Source: Phymorhynchus buccinoides (Eukaryota; Mollusca; Gastropoda; Neogastropoda; Raphitomidae). Taken from it: DNA of 64,000 bases. The notes below the pieces were generated by a model. The model did not search any database and had not been told where the DNA came from. It saw nothing but the letters and a program-made list of their open reading frames with translations. The stretch covers positions 39,437,509-39,501,508 of the forward strand of contig CM065690.1 in NCBI GenBank assembly GCA_017654935.2, in the 5' to 3' direction. Of the stretch, positions 36,201 to 41,759 are shown piece after piece; within the stretch, counting starts at the first letter, position 1, and each line of letters begins with the position of its first letter. Both the position numbers and the translations under genes were made by a program.

Positions 36201-39200
36201 TTATGTTCTTGGCTGTTAGGATCGCTTCAGTTGGGATATTTGGCAGGTTTATGGACATTTGACTGAATTTATTGCAGGCTCATGTATGGCTCCAGACTAA
36301 ATTTCATGCAGTTTATGGAGGCTTTGACTAAATTTTATGCGGGTTGAAGGGGCTTACTTGAATTGTGTTTGGAACGGTTGTATATTACTTTTGTTCATAA
36401 TTTTTTAAATTTATTTTACTTTAAGTTTATTTGTAAATTTGTTTATTGGATTAAGTTTTATCATTAAGCCATGTACCTCCCAGTTTGATTTCATAGATCA
36501 TTTTGGGAAGTTTTGTTTCAGTTTGATAGACACACTTCAGCAGTGTGTTATGTTGCAAACTTTCTTTCACATAGGGACAATAATTACTTCATGGAGAACG
36601 TAACAATTTGTCTTGGTAAAATGTTGTTTTTAACCCTTTAGCCGCCCGCCATTTTTCAACCAAAAAAATACCATTAAACTTACCTGGGTAGAGAAGAAAA
36701 ATTATATGCAATATTGGTAGTTCCTCTGTGACATATGTAACATTAGGCCTATCCTTACCTCCCAAAATTAAGAAAATAGGGTCTTTGGATTACAGTCCCT
36801 GATTTGATGCCTTTTAGTGACATGGGTGTTAAAACACTGTGGTGCATAAATGCGACGCTGGCGGTGAAAGGGTTAACATTTTTTATTCTAAACATGCTTT
36901 GCGGCACAGATGCTTCTCCCACCTCCCATACACAAGCCACTCATTTTCAGCTGGCATTGACACACATTTTTGTTTTACTAATTAATTTGTATTTCTATTA
37001 TGGTCTTAATACAAAATGTGAAATGTGGCAGTTCTCTTTATGCAGTAATTGCAAGATTTCAACTTCTTGATGTGTTTAAGCAGAATTGTATAGTTTTATA
37101 TTTCATCATGTTGTACTAGCAAAAGCCGTGACTCCGAACCCATAGAGATCAAGATCAAGAATTTAGGACCACTAGGCAGGCCTCTTGGCCTCTTAATGTG
37201 TCCTTTCTCATATTTTTCTTTTATTGTTATTAGTTGGCAAGGCTATGACGGCCATATTTTTTTGTTTTTTGTATGTGGGTTTGTACGAAACAAGCAACAT
37301 GAAAAATTTACTTCAAAAAGTAGTTGTCTAAATTCCTATGAATAGATTTTTGTCCCATTGGTTTGTCATAGTGACATTTCAAGTGTTGTATTCAAGCAAT
37401 GAAACTCATGTAAAATTAATTCATTACATGTTTTCGTCTTTTCCCTCCCCCCACATGTATAGGTAGCCATGTCTTTCACTCAATCACATTCCAATTGTGA
37501 TTTATTCAATTGTGGAACAGTCTACCTTGTGAGCTACAGCTTTGTTGCTAATGAGAAAAAGGGGAAGAAGGTTGTGGAACAAATTGAATTCTATGGGGAA
37601 AGGACTGGTTGGAGAGAAATCAGGTCAGTTTGGGATTTTTTCCCCAGCCATACTTATATTCAGATTGTCAGGGGGCCCGGATCAATGACCCATATTGACT
37701 ACTCAATTTGTGCAGCCACGGGTCATATGAACCATGAAATCTGCACTAACATTTTAGTGCTACAGTGACACTTTACTGGCCTGTTATTTTGGAAATCGAC
37801 CCATCATTATCTGTAATCTGGGATCATCTGACCCATGAAGTTTGAAAACTTCTTCTTCTTCTTCTTCTTCTTCTGCGTTCCCAGGCCTTAAGGCCATAAT
37901 TGGCAAGGTATGTATGTGTCCGGTTTTCAATTTTCACTGGTCTCCTCGCTGCGTACAGCCGACACATTCCGATTTCGGAGGAGCTCAAAGGAGAAAAGTT
38001 ATTTGGAAGATTTTTTTTATAAAAAAGGCAGGAGAATGGGCCCAATAAGTCAGAAACATAGTAGATGACACAAAGCAAAGGGAAAAGGCAGAGTCAAAGA
38101 GAGTAGCAGATTAGAGGAAGTTGCAAGCACAGAACTTCCAGAAGGTAGGGGAACTATTTTTATGAAAGACCTCCCGGTATCCCCATGGGGAGAGACTTGT
38201 GGTGGGGGAGGGGTCGTCCAGCTCCCCGTATGGAGGCACAAGGCATCCACCCACTGCCCCAGTTTGAAAACAATTTGACGCTAATTTTATTTCTTGTTCC
38301 ACTTTCCTATATCTTGATCAGGCAGGTAAATGTCAAGATGTTTACAATACAGTGGAACCTCCCTTATAAGACCTCCCATTATAAGACTACCTCCCACATA
38401 AGACCTACTTCTCTGAGACATTGCCCTTCTTCGTAAGTACTACGATTACCTCCCTTATAAGACCCCTCCCTTATAAGACCTCATTTTTGATGATTTTTTG
38501 GATAAGACCTTAAAAATCGAATGAATGAAATTTTGGGCTTTACGTCCTCTCGACCTGGGAAGGCAAATATGGGACATTTGTATTGGGTTAGTATGAGGAA
38601 CTAAAAATAAAACAAACACAAAACACAAAAGACGAAACAAAGACGTGGACGGGACATATACAAAAATCATCCAAAATGAGGTCTTATAAGGGAGGTTCCA
38701 CTGTTATACTAGCAGTACTGTATTTTATAGAGTATAAGGCCATACGTTTTTCCCAGACTGAGACCGCTGCACCTTATAACATACTAACAATACAGTAAGA
38801 AAGTAAAATAACAAAATCTGATTTTGGTGTAAAATTTGGGGTGTGCGCCTTATAGTCAAAAATCTATGGTATATTTAATGCATGTAACTACCGTATTTTT
38901 CGGATCATTAGGCGTTGCTGTGTACAAGGCGAATAGGGCAATTTTCAAGAAACATCTGAAAAAATTAAAGTGAAAGGCACCCTCGTTTATAAGGTGATAC
39001 ACACCTCGCAAAAGAAAGTCGAAGTTTGAAGCCCGTACACGTCCTGTAAACGCATACCGACCGCCATTGCTGCTATCATAAACGAGAGTTGGCTCCCTTC
39101 TGAAATAATCGAACTTCTGTTTTTGCGACTTCCGGTTGTTGTGCTTGGACTTTTCTTCGCAAAAACTGGTAGAATTATGGCATTTTAAGCTCTTTAGCGA

Positions 39201-41759
39201 TGCTTTTTACATCCAATGAATGGTTAGCGCATCTGTTGGACGGTATCTCGGATGATAATAGGGATTTTGAAGCATTTTAGTGTGAGTATTCATCGTATTG
39301 GCGACTCGTTGCCACTTTCGATGTTGTGACTCTCAGTAGACTGTACTGAGTACGGCAATCGTTGCCTCTCTTCTCACGATTTTGTTCACTAATAGGGTGC
39401 CCTCGTTTATTAGGCGCATAGGTCGAAATTGGAGGGGAAAAAATCGCCTTATAACTCGAAAATTACGGTATGTCTTTACATGTGACTTTTTTCTTTTTCT
39501 TTTTAAAAAATTTGCATTGTATCCCTATGTAATGTATGATTTAACATTGTCTGTGATCTGTTAGTTACCATGATGTAGCAAAACTATAAATTGCTCCATC
39601 TTGACACATTTGTGTGTGTTTTCAGAGTGCCATGCCATCTTCGGAAGTAATACAAGGTAATTGAATAGTTTGACGATGTGTTGTTAGTAAATTTTGACTT
39701 TAAGAAAGTTCACTGCTGTTTTACTCAAGGGTCTAATAGGGTAAGGATCTACACAAAAAAGAACGTAGTCTCAACAGTGATTAACCTCTTGACTGACAGA
39801 AAAAAATCAAGAAAAAATCATTGTACAAATCATGCCATGAAAAAGACAACTGATAGAGCCAATCTGGCAAAATGGTCTGGGGGTATAACTCTTGACTGTG
39901 TTGAGCAAAAACCAGCATATCAGATTATTCCTCTTCATCTGATGACGTAATCAGTGATGTCATCAAGTCAGTATGTGATACATTATATGGCAGTCAAGGG
40001 GTTAAAAGCATTACTCTGCCCCAAAAGCTAAGTAGCAGATATAGATGATTTGCATTGACAGGAAAGAGGGGAAAAATAATTTGATAAAGAGGGTTCTCAG
40101 GGCTCCCAATCGTCCCTCAAAAACAAGGGGTCCCAGGGACTCCTTTACTTACAGTATAGGGGGTCCTAGAGGCGGGATAGAGGGTCCCAGTGGCATTGCA
40201 AATGCTAAAAATAATATTTCTGGTGCATCCCTGGGACCCCCTGCACATTCTTTTAGAGGGGGTCCCGGGGAGCCCTGGTTCTTGTCAATGAGGCATTTTG
40301 ACCCATTGTTAAAAAAAAAGTGTGTGTGTGTGCAAATGCACATAGAAAATGTGGTCTTGTATTTAAGTCAAATTTGATTGTTGGTTGTTATTTAGATTTT
40401 CTTTTTCAAGATGACATTGGTGATTGCTTTCACTATGAGTTAGCCAGGGAAAGTACAGGAAAGATCAAATAAGATCTCACTGTGTATTAAAGCTAAGAAT
40501 TATATCAGTATGAACGCTAATCGTGTGAGTGCGTTCATGTTTGTGTATGTATGTGTGTGTGTGTGTGCATGCAGGCGTGTGTGCGTGTGTGTGCGTGTGT
40601 GTATGTGTGAGGAAGTAAGAGAACGTTGCATGCAATCATCGTGTTTATTTTACTTTCTAATGATTCATTATTTGTTTGCCTTTAATGTTCTTGTTATCAA
40701 TGTAAAGCGTGCTGAGCTCATGTGAGAAAGAGCGCTATATAAATTCCCATTATTATTATTATTGTTATGGCGGTTGCAGAAAGCAGCGGGGGGAGTTCAG
40801 CGGCGGAGGGCTGTGTGGAATCCTCCGATATACTGGGGGAAGACTACACTGACAGTGCCAACAGAGAGCTGCCCCCCTCCCACCCCCCTGCAGCCACCAG
40901 GTGAACCTCCCCTTGCCCCTCCTCTTCATCTCACACCACACATCCGTCTCCCAGCATCTTTATTCATCATCTATTTGTGGTGTTACTGTGTGATTTTATT
41001 TGTTGTTATGTGTGTGTGTGTCACTCTTTCAGTCTCTTGAGTGTGTGTGCGTGTGTGTGTTCATACACAGATCAAGAATAGAACAAAGAACATAACACTC
41101 TTTTAAGCTTTTAGTTTTTAGCTTTTTATTAGGGGGAACATTTTTTTCTCCAGTTTCACAGCGTTATTTTTGTTTGTTTGTTATTCTCAAGTGTGATTTT
41201 CTTAAGTATGGAGCATGTTTGTATTAATTCTTGTCATTGGTTTAAGTTGGTATATGAGTTATTTTAACCCTTTCACAGCCAAAGTCGCATTTTAGCACCA
41301 CAGTGATTTAAAACCTATGTCACTAAAAGGCATTAAATTGGGGTCTATTGTCCAAAGAACCTATTGTCTTAGTTTTGGGAAGTAAGGATAGACCTTATTT
41401 TATATATGTCACAGAAGAATCCCCAATACTGCAGATGGATTTTGTTCTCTTCCCAGGTAAATTAATAGAGATTTTTGGCTTAAATATGACGGGCGGTGAA
41501 AGGGTTAAAATGATCTGATTTAAAATGATTTGTCAATATTGTAATGGCTTTCATGTGTGTCTGTAACCAGTGTTGTGTGTTCGTCAGGCAAATGAGCCGT
41601 GACAAGCGGGACATCGGCATGGCCATCCGGACCCACAAGGAGCGCAACGCCATGCTGACCCGGCTGAACAGCGAGCTGAACCAGGAGCTCCAGGAGGTCA
41701 TGGAGCAGAGGATCGCCCTGGAGATACAGCTGGAGCACCTCAAGCCCTTCTCCAGCTAG
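18058..41759 (+). CDS. REPS1: RalBP1-associated EH-domain protein (REPS1/REPS2 family), 5'-incomplete
   Basis: Sixteen exons (A-P, listed separately) total 1,924 nt. After the first base, which completes a codon begun upstream, they give 640 codons plus TAG. Every junction agrees in phase. REPS proteins bind the Ral effector RalBP1 through their C-terminus and, through EH domains and proline-rich segments, link Ral signalling to clathrin endocytosis of growth-factor receptors. Visible are a proline/serine linker, one full EH domain (exons D-F) with EF-hand loop DLNRDGALSVEE, a long Ser/Pro-rich region with SH3-type ligands (exons K and L) and the C-terminal coiled coil (exon P). Family members usually also carry an N-terminal EH domain; its exons must lie upstream of 18058. 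Invertebrates usually have one REPS gene, so REPS1 versus REPS2 is not decided. Confidence 0.92.
18381..18993. repeat. Foldback element with ~60-bp inverted ends
   Basis: The left end (18381-18441, CTCTGACCAGTGGATAACTT core) returns as its reverse complement at 18937-18993. The 500-bp interior has no coding capacity. It lies in the intron between exons A and B. Confidence 0.75.
18994..19281. repeat. MITE with ~80-bp terminal inverted repeats
   Basis: CTTACCTGAAGTCGAAGTTT near 19016 is mirrored by AAACTTCGACTTCAGGTAAG near 19239, and the match continues outward to the TTATAATTA ends and inward through TGTTGGGAAGAGGTACA. The inner third repeats the GGGCGGGCGCACATCTCAAG arm of the neighbouring element, so the two elements are related or nested. 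In + orientation the right arm carries a consensus-like donor (CAGGTAAGT). Confidence 0.8.
19282..19599. other. Intron A-B tail
   Basis: No gene or clear repeat. AT-rich with a polypyrimidine stretch leading to the exon B acceptor. Confidence 0.5.
19600..19816 (+). CDS. REPS1: REPS exon B
   Basis: Begins after TTGTTGTTCCAG and ends before GTCAGT, phase 0 to phase 1, 72 codons plus one base. It encodes a Ser/Pro-rich linker with SPKQSPPTSPNP, close to the QQSPPTSPH motif conserved in REPS1. Low-complexity Ala/Ser stretches follow. Confidence 0.88.
20031..20162 (+). CDS. REPS1: REPS exon C
   Basis: Follows TTGTGCATTGCAG and ends before GTCAGT. It encodes a Gly run, Ser/Ala linker and the acidic end DNWAMFEEDEDH. 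Its last base joins TG of exon D to give Met, which supports the donor at 20163 over GTAACT four bases downstream. Confidence 0.85.
20203..20414. repeat. MITE with TACAGTGGAACCTCCC ends
   Basis: Begins TACAGTGGAACCTCCCTTAT and ends GGGAGGTTTCACTGTA. Internally it carries several tandem AAGGGAGGGGTCTTAT sub-repeats. A related element sits at 38348-38706. It lies in the intron between exons C and D. Confidence 0.8.
20679..20861 (+). CDS. REPS1: REPS exon D (start of the EH domain)
   Basis: Encodes a serine/acidic lead-in and then VWTITEEQREYYVKQF and LSMQPDLNSHITG, a near match to the beginning of the REPS1 EH domain (helix 1 and first loop). Acceptor GTGTGTGCAG, donor GTACAT, phases 1 to 1. 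Confidence 0.93.
21027..21087 (+). repeat. (AC)n microsatellite
   Basis: About thirty AC dinucleotides in the intron between exons D and E, followed by a short TG-rich stretch at 21122-21152, so the transcript could form a local hairpin. Confidence 0.95.
21184..21429 (+). repeat. TTAA-ended MITE, copy 1
   Basis: Starts TTAACCCTTTCGCCGCCA and ends TGGCGGTGAAAGGGTTAA, giving perfect inverted ends with TTAA at both borders. Internal landmarks are ACCTGGATAGAGA, GTGACACATATA, TACTTCCCAAAA and TTTTAGTGACATAGGTGTTA. TTAA borders are typical of piggyBac-type target duplication, which I infer but cannot prove. Noncoding. Confidence 0.88.
21459..21522 (+). CDS. REPS1: REPS exon E (EH domain middle)
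   Basis: Encodes PVAKNFFEKSKLPVMELSKI followed by the tryptophan completed in exon F. This is the EH helix with the conserved FF-x-KS-x-L-P and L-x-x-I-W pattern that forms the NPF-peptide pocket. Acceptor TGGTTTCAG, strong donor GTAAGC. Confidence 0.93.
21743..21906. repeat. MITE with TACCGTA / AAGGCG ends
   Basis: Begins TACCGTACTTTTCAGACTAT AAGGCG and ends CGCCTTATAGTCCGAAAAAT ACGGTA. The 160-bp AT-rich interior is itself nearly palindromic (ATTATTAGTC, AAGGCGCAGGGGCC). Relatives lie at 26266, 38716, 38889, 55418 and 57401. Confidence 0.85.
21989..22131 (+). CDS. REPS1: REPS exon F (EF-hand loop and EH domain end)
   Basis: Completes Trp, then QLSDLNRDGALSVEEFCIAM and HLVVLRRND. The loop DLNRDGALSVEE has all standard EF-hand ligand positions (D1, N3, D5, S9, E12 with G6), so this EH domain should bind calcium. 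The tail IELPPQLPSSLMP corresponds to the end of the domain in REPS1. Donor GTAAGA. Confidence 0.94.
22416..22634 (+). repeat. TTAA-ended MITE, copy 2
   Basis: TTAACCATTTCGCCGCCA to TTGGCGGTGAAAGGGTTAA. It has the AGCCATTTTTCTGGGTAGAG variant of the left interior. Its right end is only 39 bases before exon G. Confidence 0.87.
22674..22750 (+). CDS. REPS1: REPS exon G
   Basis: Starts after CTGTTTCAG and ends in phase 0 before GTCTGT. It encodes DEPFAADLPPGSTLKRATPP and SPVENK, a Pro/Ser linker. DEPF could be a weak adaptor motif; this is inference. The exon lies 39 bases after a MITE end. Confidence 0.85.
22751..23298. other. Intron G-H
   Basis: AT-rich intron with no recognisable element. 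ATTGATTGATTG occurs just before the NAGNAG acceptor. Confidence 0.5.
23299..23400 (+). CDS. REPS1: REPS exon H with NAGNAG acceptor
   Basis: Encodes QWKASFVQESPSSSGVSSPA and then HLVNFDYAKPSVDP, aligning with the QWETFSERSSSS segment of vertebrate REPS1. The acceptor is GTGCAGCAG, a tandem NAG site, so the first glutamine codon may be included or skipped. Donor GTGAGT. Confidence 0.88.
23401..24029. other. First part of intron H-I
   Basis: Nothing recognised beyond AT-rich intronic sequence. It recurs with small differences at 6140-6780. Confidence 0.5.
24030..25740. repeat. GC-richer, poorly resolved block, probable transposon
   Basis: CpG-containing sequence unlike the surrounding intron. 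It includes a perfect 39-bp tandem doubling (24966-25004 and 25005-25043, AAGTGCAAGATTGCGGCCCA start) that is single in the left copy, and a long G run at 25661-25679. The two versions in the window differ by hundreds of bases in length. I recognise no protein. A high-copy transposon whose reads were mixed in the consensus is a reasonable guess. Confidence 0.4.
25895..25973 (+). CDS. REPS1: REPS exon I
   Basis: Begins after CATGTCTCCAG, encodes ESRIVQPVAVRASPDSHALP and PESIDH, matching the IVHPVPIRMTPS region of REPS1. It ends in phase 1 before GTAAGC. The previous intron is 2.5 kb and holds the poorly resolved GC-richer block. Confidence 0.85.
26266..27018. repeat. 753-bp element with TACCATATTTTACGGACTAC ends
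   Basis: Left end TACCATATTTTACGGACTAC AAGGCG is mirrored by CACCTTGTAGTCCGTAAAAT ACAGTA on the right. It appears to be a longer relative of the AAGGCG-type MITEs. No long open frame with recognisable transposase. Confidence 0.75.
27019..28020. other. Intron I-J, middle
   Basis: Begins with TG-rich sequence containing repeated GACATGTG and GTCATAGCATG words (27050-27330), then AT-rich sequence. Around 27500-27700 GGACAATG, TGTCCT and related words recur in both orientations. No gene seen. Confidence 0.45.
28021..28722. repeat. Foldback element with tandem sub-repeats in its arms
   Basis: The left arm (28042-28165) has several CCCCATTGCCAACTCGCC-like units. The right arm (28605-28715) has the complementary GGGGCGAGTTGG units. 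About 440 bp lie between them. The design resembles foldback transposons. The sequence just left of the left arm, TTATTTGGCTGTACATG, resembles a unit of the adjoining minisatellite. Confidence 0.65.
28723..29424 (+). repeat. 54/56-bp minisatellite abutting exon J
   Basis: Thirteen GGCATGCAGTGTTG units, starting at 28723, 28777, 28833, 28887, 28929, 28985, 29039, 29093, 29149, 29205, 29259, 29313 and 29369. Spacing is 54 or 56, depending on the presence of CA in GTGACATG versus GTGATG, and one unit is 42. The last unit passes straight into the polypyrimidine tract of exon J. Long antisense open frames rich in His/Asn/Thr are only the repeat read backwards. Confidence 0.95.
29425..29610 (+). 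CDS. REPS1: REPS exon J
   Basis: Acceptor GCTTGTCTTCCAG directly follows the last unit of the 54/56-bp minisatellite. It encodes a Ser/Asp/Pro-rich segment (MSPSHDSGSDPHADSPLSPS and on), ending with a basic RPRPIPKKSS stretch. Donor GTACAT. Phases 1 to 1. Confidence 0.87.
29611..30862. other. Intron J-K, first part
   Basis: AT-rich. It contains a three-fold direct repeat of roughly 110 bp (29980, 30095 and 30215) built on CTTATACAACCAACAT, TTTTTTCATGCTCTCTCCCA and ATTATCAACAAA. No exon seen. Confidence 0.6.
30863..31107 (+). repeat. TTAA-ended MITE, copy 3
   Basis: TTAACCCTTTCGCCGCCA to TTGGCGGTGAAAGGGTTAA, with the same internal landmarks and orientation as copy 2. It lies 370 bp before exon K. 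Confidence 0.88.
31480..31677 (+). CDS. REPS1: REPS exon K (SH3-ligand and RSMSVDM motif)
   Basis: Starts after CCTTGTCAACAG. A Gly/Glu-rich part is followed by GPPTPPPRPQMHGRSMSVDM, which matches the PPPPRPQ..SRSSSLDM block of REPS1. The PxPPRP core is a class II SH3 ligand. Donor GTAAGG. Confidence 0.92.
31678..32723. other. Intron K-L
   Basis: Contains a TG run (31952-31968), a long G homopolymer block (32150-32190) flanked by CTCCCC and TCACTCACTCAC, and AT-rich sequence. Exons K and L already agree in phase, so no exon is needed between them. Confidence 0.55.
32724..32773 (+). CDS. REPS1: REPS exon L
   Basis: Fifty nucleotides between GTTGTTCCAG and GTAAGA. It encodes SSLLPPAVPPRVQPKD, like the HPPAVPPRPQPSQ segment of REPS1, a second SH3-type ligand. 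Phase 1 to phase 0. Confidence 0.9.
33255..33297 (+). repeat. (TG)n microsatellite forming the exon M acceptor
   Basis: About twenty TG units end in TGCAG, the acceptor of exon M. In the left copy the tract is short and interrupted. Confidence 0.93.
33298..33342 (+). CDS. REPS1: REPS exon M
   Basis: Fifteen codons (SIPLQKTPECGATAE) between a TG-repeat acceptor and GTAAGG. The (TG)n tract runs right up to the GCAG acceptor, so repeat length could influence use of this exon. No strong homology; support comes from phase and splice sites. Confidence 0.7.
33473..34051 (+). repeat. 73-bp satellite with a splice-acceptor motif in each unit
   Basis: Perfect or near-perfect 73-bp units: TTCTTTTTTATACACTGG starts at 33519, 33592, 33665, 33738, 33811, 33884 and 33957, followed by truncated units. 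Each unit contains CTCTCTTTTTGTCCACAG, a textbook pyrimidine tract plus CAG. Because 73 is not a multiple of three and the unit lacks stops, all three + frames stay open for about 240 codons. The encoded strings are the same repeat in rotation, not proteins. Confidence 0.95.
34052..34507. other. Intron M-N, unclassified
   Basis: AT-rich unique sequence between the satellite and the next MITE. No feature recognised. Confidence 0.45.
34508..35056. repeat. 549-bp MITE with TACAGACAAAC ends
   Basis: Starts TACAGACAAACTCCTATTTT and ends AATAGAGGTTTGTCTGTA, about 20 bp of inverted terminal match with TA at each border, as in Tc1/mariner-like insertions (inferred). Sub-terminal TACGACC words recur in both halves. 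No transposase recognised. Confidence 0.8.
35090..35400 (+). repeat. Degenerate ~22-bp tandem repeat
   Basis: GTAAAGATGTGT / GTAAAAATGTAC-like words recur every 20-25 bases (TGTAAAGATGTATGGTG and similar). Strongly diverged between units. Confidence 0.65.
35575..36360 (+). repeat. Old minisatellite with TTGCATGCAGGTTT core
   Basis: TATTGCATGCAGGTTT and decayed variants (TATATGCAAGTTT, TTTCATGCAGTTTATGGA, TTTTATGCGGGTTG) recur about every 45-65 bases. Units are diverged, so the array is old. No exon. Confidence 0.6.
36630..36876 (+). repeat. TTAA-ended MITE, copy 4
   Basis: TTAACCCTTTAGCCGCC to CTGGCGGTGAAAGGGTTAA, same orientation as copies 1-3. It contains CATTAAACTTACCTGGGTAG and CTTTTAGTGACATGGGTGTT. 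Confidence 0.87.
36877..37848. other. Intron M-N, later part
   Basis: AT-rich, with no recognised exon or repeat. The 37469-37768 stretch is open but has no homology I recognise and no fitting splice sites. Confidence 0.45.
37849..38260 (-). repeat. SINE-like element, long copy
   Basis: Reading on the minus strand, the body includes CTTCCAGAAGG-, GGAACTATTT-, CCGAAATCGGAATGTGTCGG- and GAGCTCCTCCGAAAT-related blocks and ends in a GAA-type simple repeat, seen as (CTT)n at 37849-37873 on +. Five other partial or full copies occur at 44915, 46960, 51166, 56655 and 63100 in both orientations. A simple-sequence 3' tail and variable 5' truncation fit a retroposon. tRNA promoter boxes were not verified. 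Confidence 0.7.
38348..38706. repeat. TACAGTGGAACCTCCC MITE interrupted by an insertion
   Basis: Ends TACAGTGGAACCTCCCTTAT and AGGGAGGTTCCACTGTTA match the element at 20203. The middle (about 38517-38660) is foreign and is flanked by AAAAATC on both sides, as expected for a target-site duplication. Confidence 0.75.
38517..38660. mobile_element. Short insertion nested in a MITE
   Basis: About 145 bp starting GAATGAATGAAATTTTGGGC and continuing into an A-rich stretch with AAACAAACACAAAACAC. Flanked by AAAAATC repeats. Size, A-rich side and target duplication suggest a short retroposon. No other copy seen in the window. Confidence 0.55.
38716..38873. repeat. AAGGC-type MITE, decayed
   Basis: TACTGTATTTTATAGAGTAT AAGGC to GCGCCTTATAGTCAAAAATC, a diverged relative of 21743-21906, lying ten bases after the interrupted MITE and sixteen before the next. 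Confidence 0.75.
38889..39470. repeat. 582-bp relative of the AAGGCG MITE
   Basis: TACCGTATTTTTCGGATCAT TAGGCG and CGCCTTATAACTCGAAAATT ACGGTA are inverted ends. The interior holds repeated CCTCGTTTATTAGGCG-like words in both orientations. The middle is unique DNA with no recognisable transposase. Confidence 0.75.
39626..39656 (+). CDS. REPS1: REPS exon N (31-nt microexon)
   Basis: AGTGCC..CAAG lies between TGTGTTTTCAG and GTAATT and encodes SAMPSSEVIQ plus one base. It is needed for frame: joining M directly to O would put a TGA at the third codon of exon P, while N supplies exactly the missing base. Conservation of this exon was not checked. Confidence 0.6.
40088..40285. repeat. Inverted-repeat element with GGGTCCC words
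   Basis: TTCTCAGGGCTCCC at the left is mirrored by GGGGAGCCCTGGTTCTT at the right. GGGGTCCCAGGGACTCC and CCCTGGGACCCCC are inner mirror words. It lies in the intron between exons N and O. Confidence 0.65.
40540..40610 (+). repeat. Interrupted (TG)n tract
   Basis: TG dinucleotides broken by TA, CA and GC steps upstream of exon O. Confidence 0.8.
40780..40900 (+). CDS. REPS1: REPS exon O
   Basis: Between GCGGTTGCAG and GTGAAC. It encodes ESSGGSSAAEGCVESSDILG and then EDYTDSANRELPPSHPPAAT, ending AG so that the next base gives Arg. It is a Ser/Pro-rich linker just before the coiled coil. Confidence 0.82.
41264..41508 (-). repeat. TTAA-ended MITE, copy 5, opposite orientation
   Basis: TTAACCCTTTCACAGCCAAA to GGCGGTGAAAGGGTTAA, with the interior of copies 1-4 in reverse complement (GCACCACAGTGATTTA, TTTTGGGAAGTAAGGATAG). 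It ends 79 bases before terminal exon P, so the REPS transcript carries this family in both senses. Confidence 0.87.
41588..41759 (+). CDS. REPS1: REPS terminal exon P (coiled coil, stop)
   Basis: After GTTCGTCAG. It encodes QMSRDKRDIGMAIRTHKERN followed by a leucine-rich coiled coil and ends LKPFSS-TAG. It matches the strongly conserved REPS C-terminus (RRNKETN..LNSELQQQLK..LEQLRPFS), the RalBP1-binding region. Its GC-rich codons contrast with the flanking DNA. Confidence 0.95.

Noticed and set aside
37469..37768. 99-codon open stretch in the REPS intron
   Set aside because: No fitting acceptor/donor pair in the required phase and no homology.
40762..41040. Alternative reading of exon O and the following intron
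   Set aside because: Its frame does not join exon P without a stop. The frame used in the model continues into the conserved C-terminus.
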